Source: CAYNRE01 sp964399535
GTDB lineage: Bacteria > Planctomycetota > Planctomycetia > Pirellulales > CAYNRE01
Assembly: GCA_964399535.1 (NCBI GenBank)
Contig: CAYNRE010000017.1
Span: 15,989-79,988 of the forward strand
Length of the DNA stretch: 64,000 nt
Reading direction: 5' to 3'
How positions within the stretch are numbered: position 1 is the first letter of the stretch. The letters are not shown here. More model-generated notes on the stretch are below. The model saw only the letters and a list, made by a program, of their open reading frames with translations, searched no databases and was not told the origin of the DNA.

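Overview
The window is about 64 kb of GC-rich DNA that reads as a chromosome fragment of a planctomycete (Planctomycetota, probably the Pirellulales side; the order is an inference). The evidence is the gene content: two DUF1501 plus cytochrome/DUF1549/DUF1553 pairs, a DUF1559 prepilin-like protein with the H-x9-DG ending, a DUF6655-like lipoprotein, a PEP-CTERM protein, a redoxin/cytochrome/copper-monooxygenase fusion, and a giant CARDB/Ig/dockerin-type surface protein. I see no phage, transposase, CRISPR array, rRNA or tRNA.

Layout. 1-5.7 kb: 3' end of an Nramp-like membrane transporter, an ABM-domain protein with a long disordered tail, and a leftward trio (lipoprotein, class-III aminotransferase, creatininase-like amidohydrolase) whose last gene overlaps the 3' end of the ABM-domain gene tail to tail. 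6-9.2 kb: a secreted phosphodiesterase and, divergently, the redoxin/heme/copper-monooxygenase fusion. 9.3-20.1 kb: two leftward operons, each a large multi-heme c-type cytochrome protein (PSC1-DUF1549-DUF1553) followed by a Tat-exported DUF1501 protein; a rightward PQQ-type beta-propeller gene lies between them. 20.5-23.1 kb: a radical SAM protein with an N-terminal twitch domain and an extra PAS-like domain, then a small DUF1801 protein. 23.2-29.3 kb: a leftward group of NAD(P)H-hydrate epimerase, an FG-GAP protein with nine calcium loops, and a double-VWA membrane protein. 29.5-31 kb: a DUF4097 lipoprotein and an FmdB-type zinc ribbon. 31.0-32.07 kb is non-coding and dense in inverted repeats. 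32.07-35.2 kb: a DUF1559 pseudopilin-like protein, a small lipoprotein and a PEP-CTERM protein, with two good hairpin terminators.

35.26-64.0 kb, almost half the window, is one uninterrupted leftward reading frame of at least 9,577 residues that runs off the right edge, so the N-terminus is missing. It is a mosaic of beta-helix, five Big_5-like repeats with acidic loops, fourteen CARDB repeats, two beta-propellers, nine cadherin/putative-Ig repeats, a short RHS/YD stretch and two dockerin-like modules. It also carries a serine-hydrolase motif (GHSRG), a metzincin-like zinc motif (HEWAHNLGLPD) and a C-terminal repeat array. It is almost free of cysteine. The embedded enzyme-like modules inside a giant putative surface protein are the most unusual thing in the window.

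Taken together, much of the window encodes the exported side of the cell: heme- and copper-dependent redox proteins, Tat-exported DUF1501 proteins, lipoproteins, pseudopilins and a giant extracellular polypeptide. Functional links between these genes beyond operon structure are inference.
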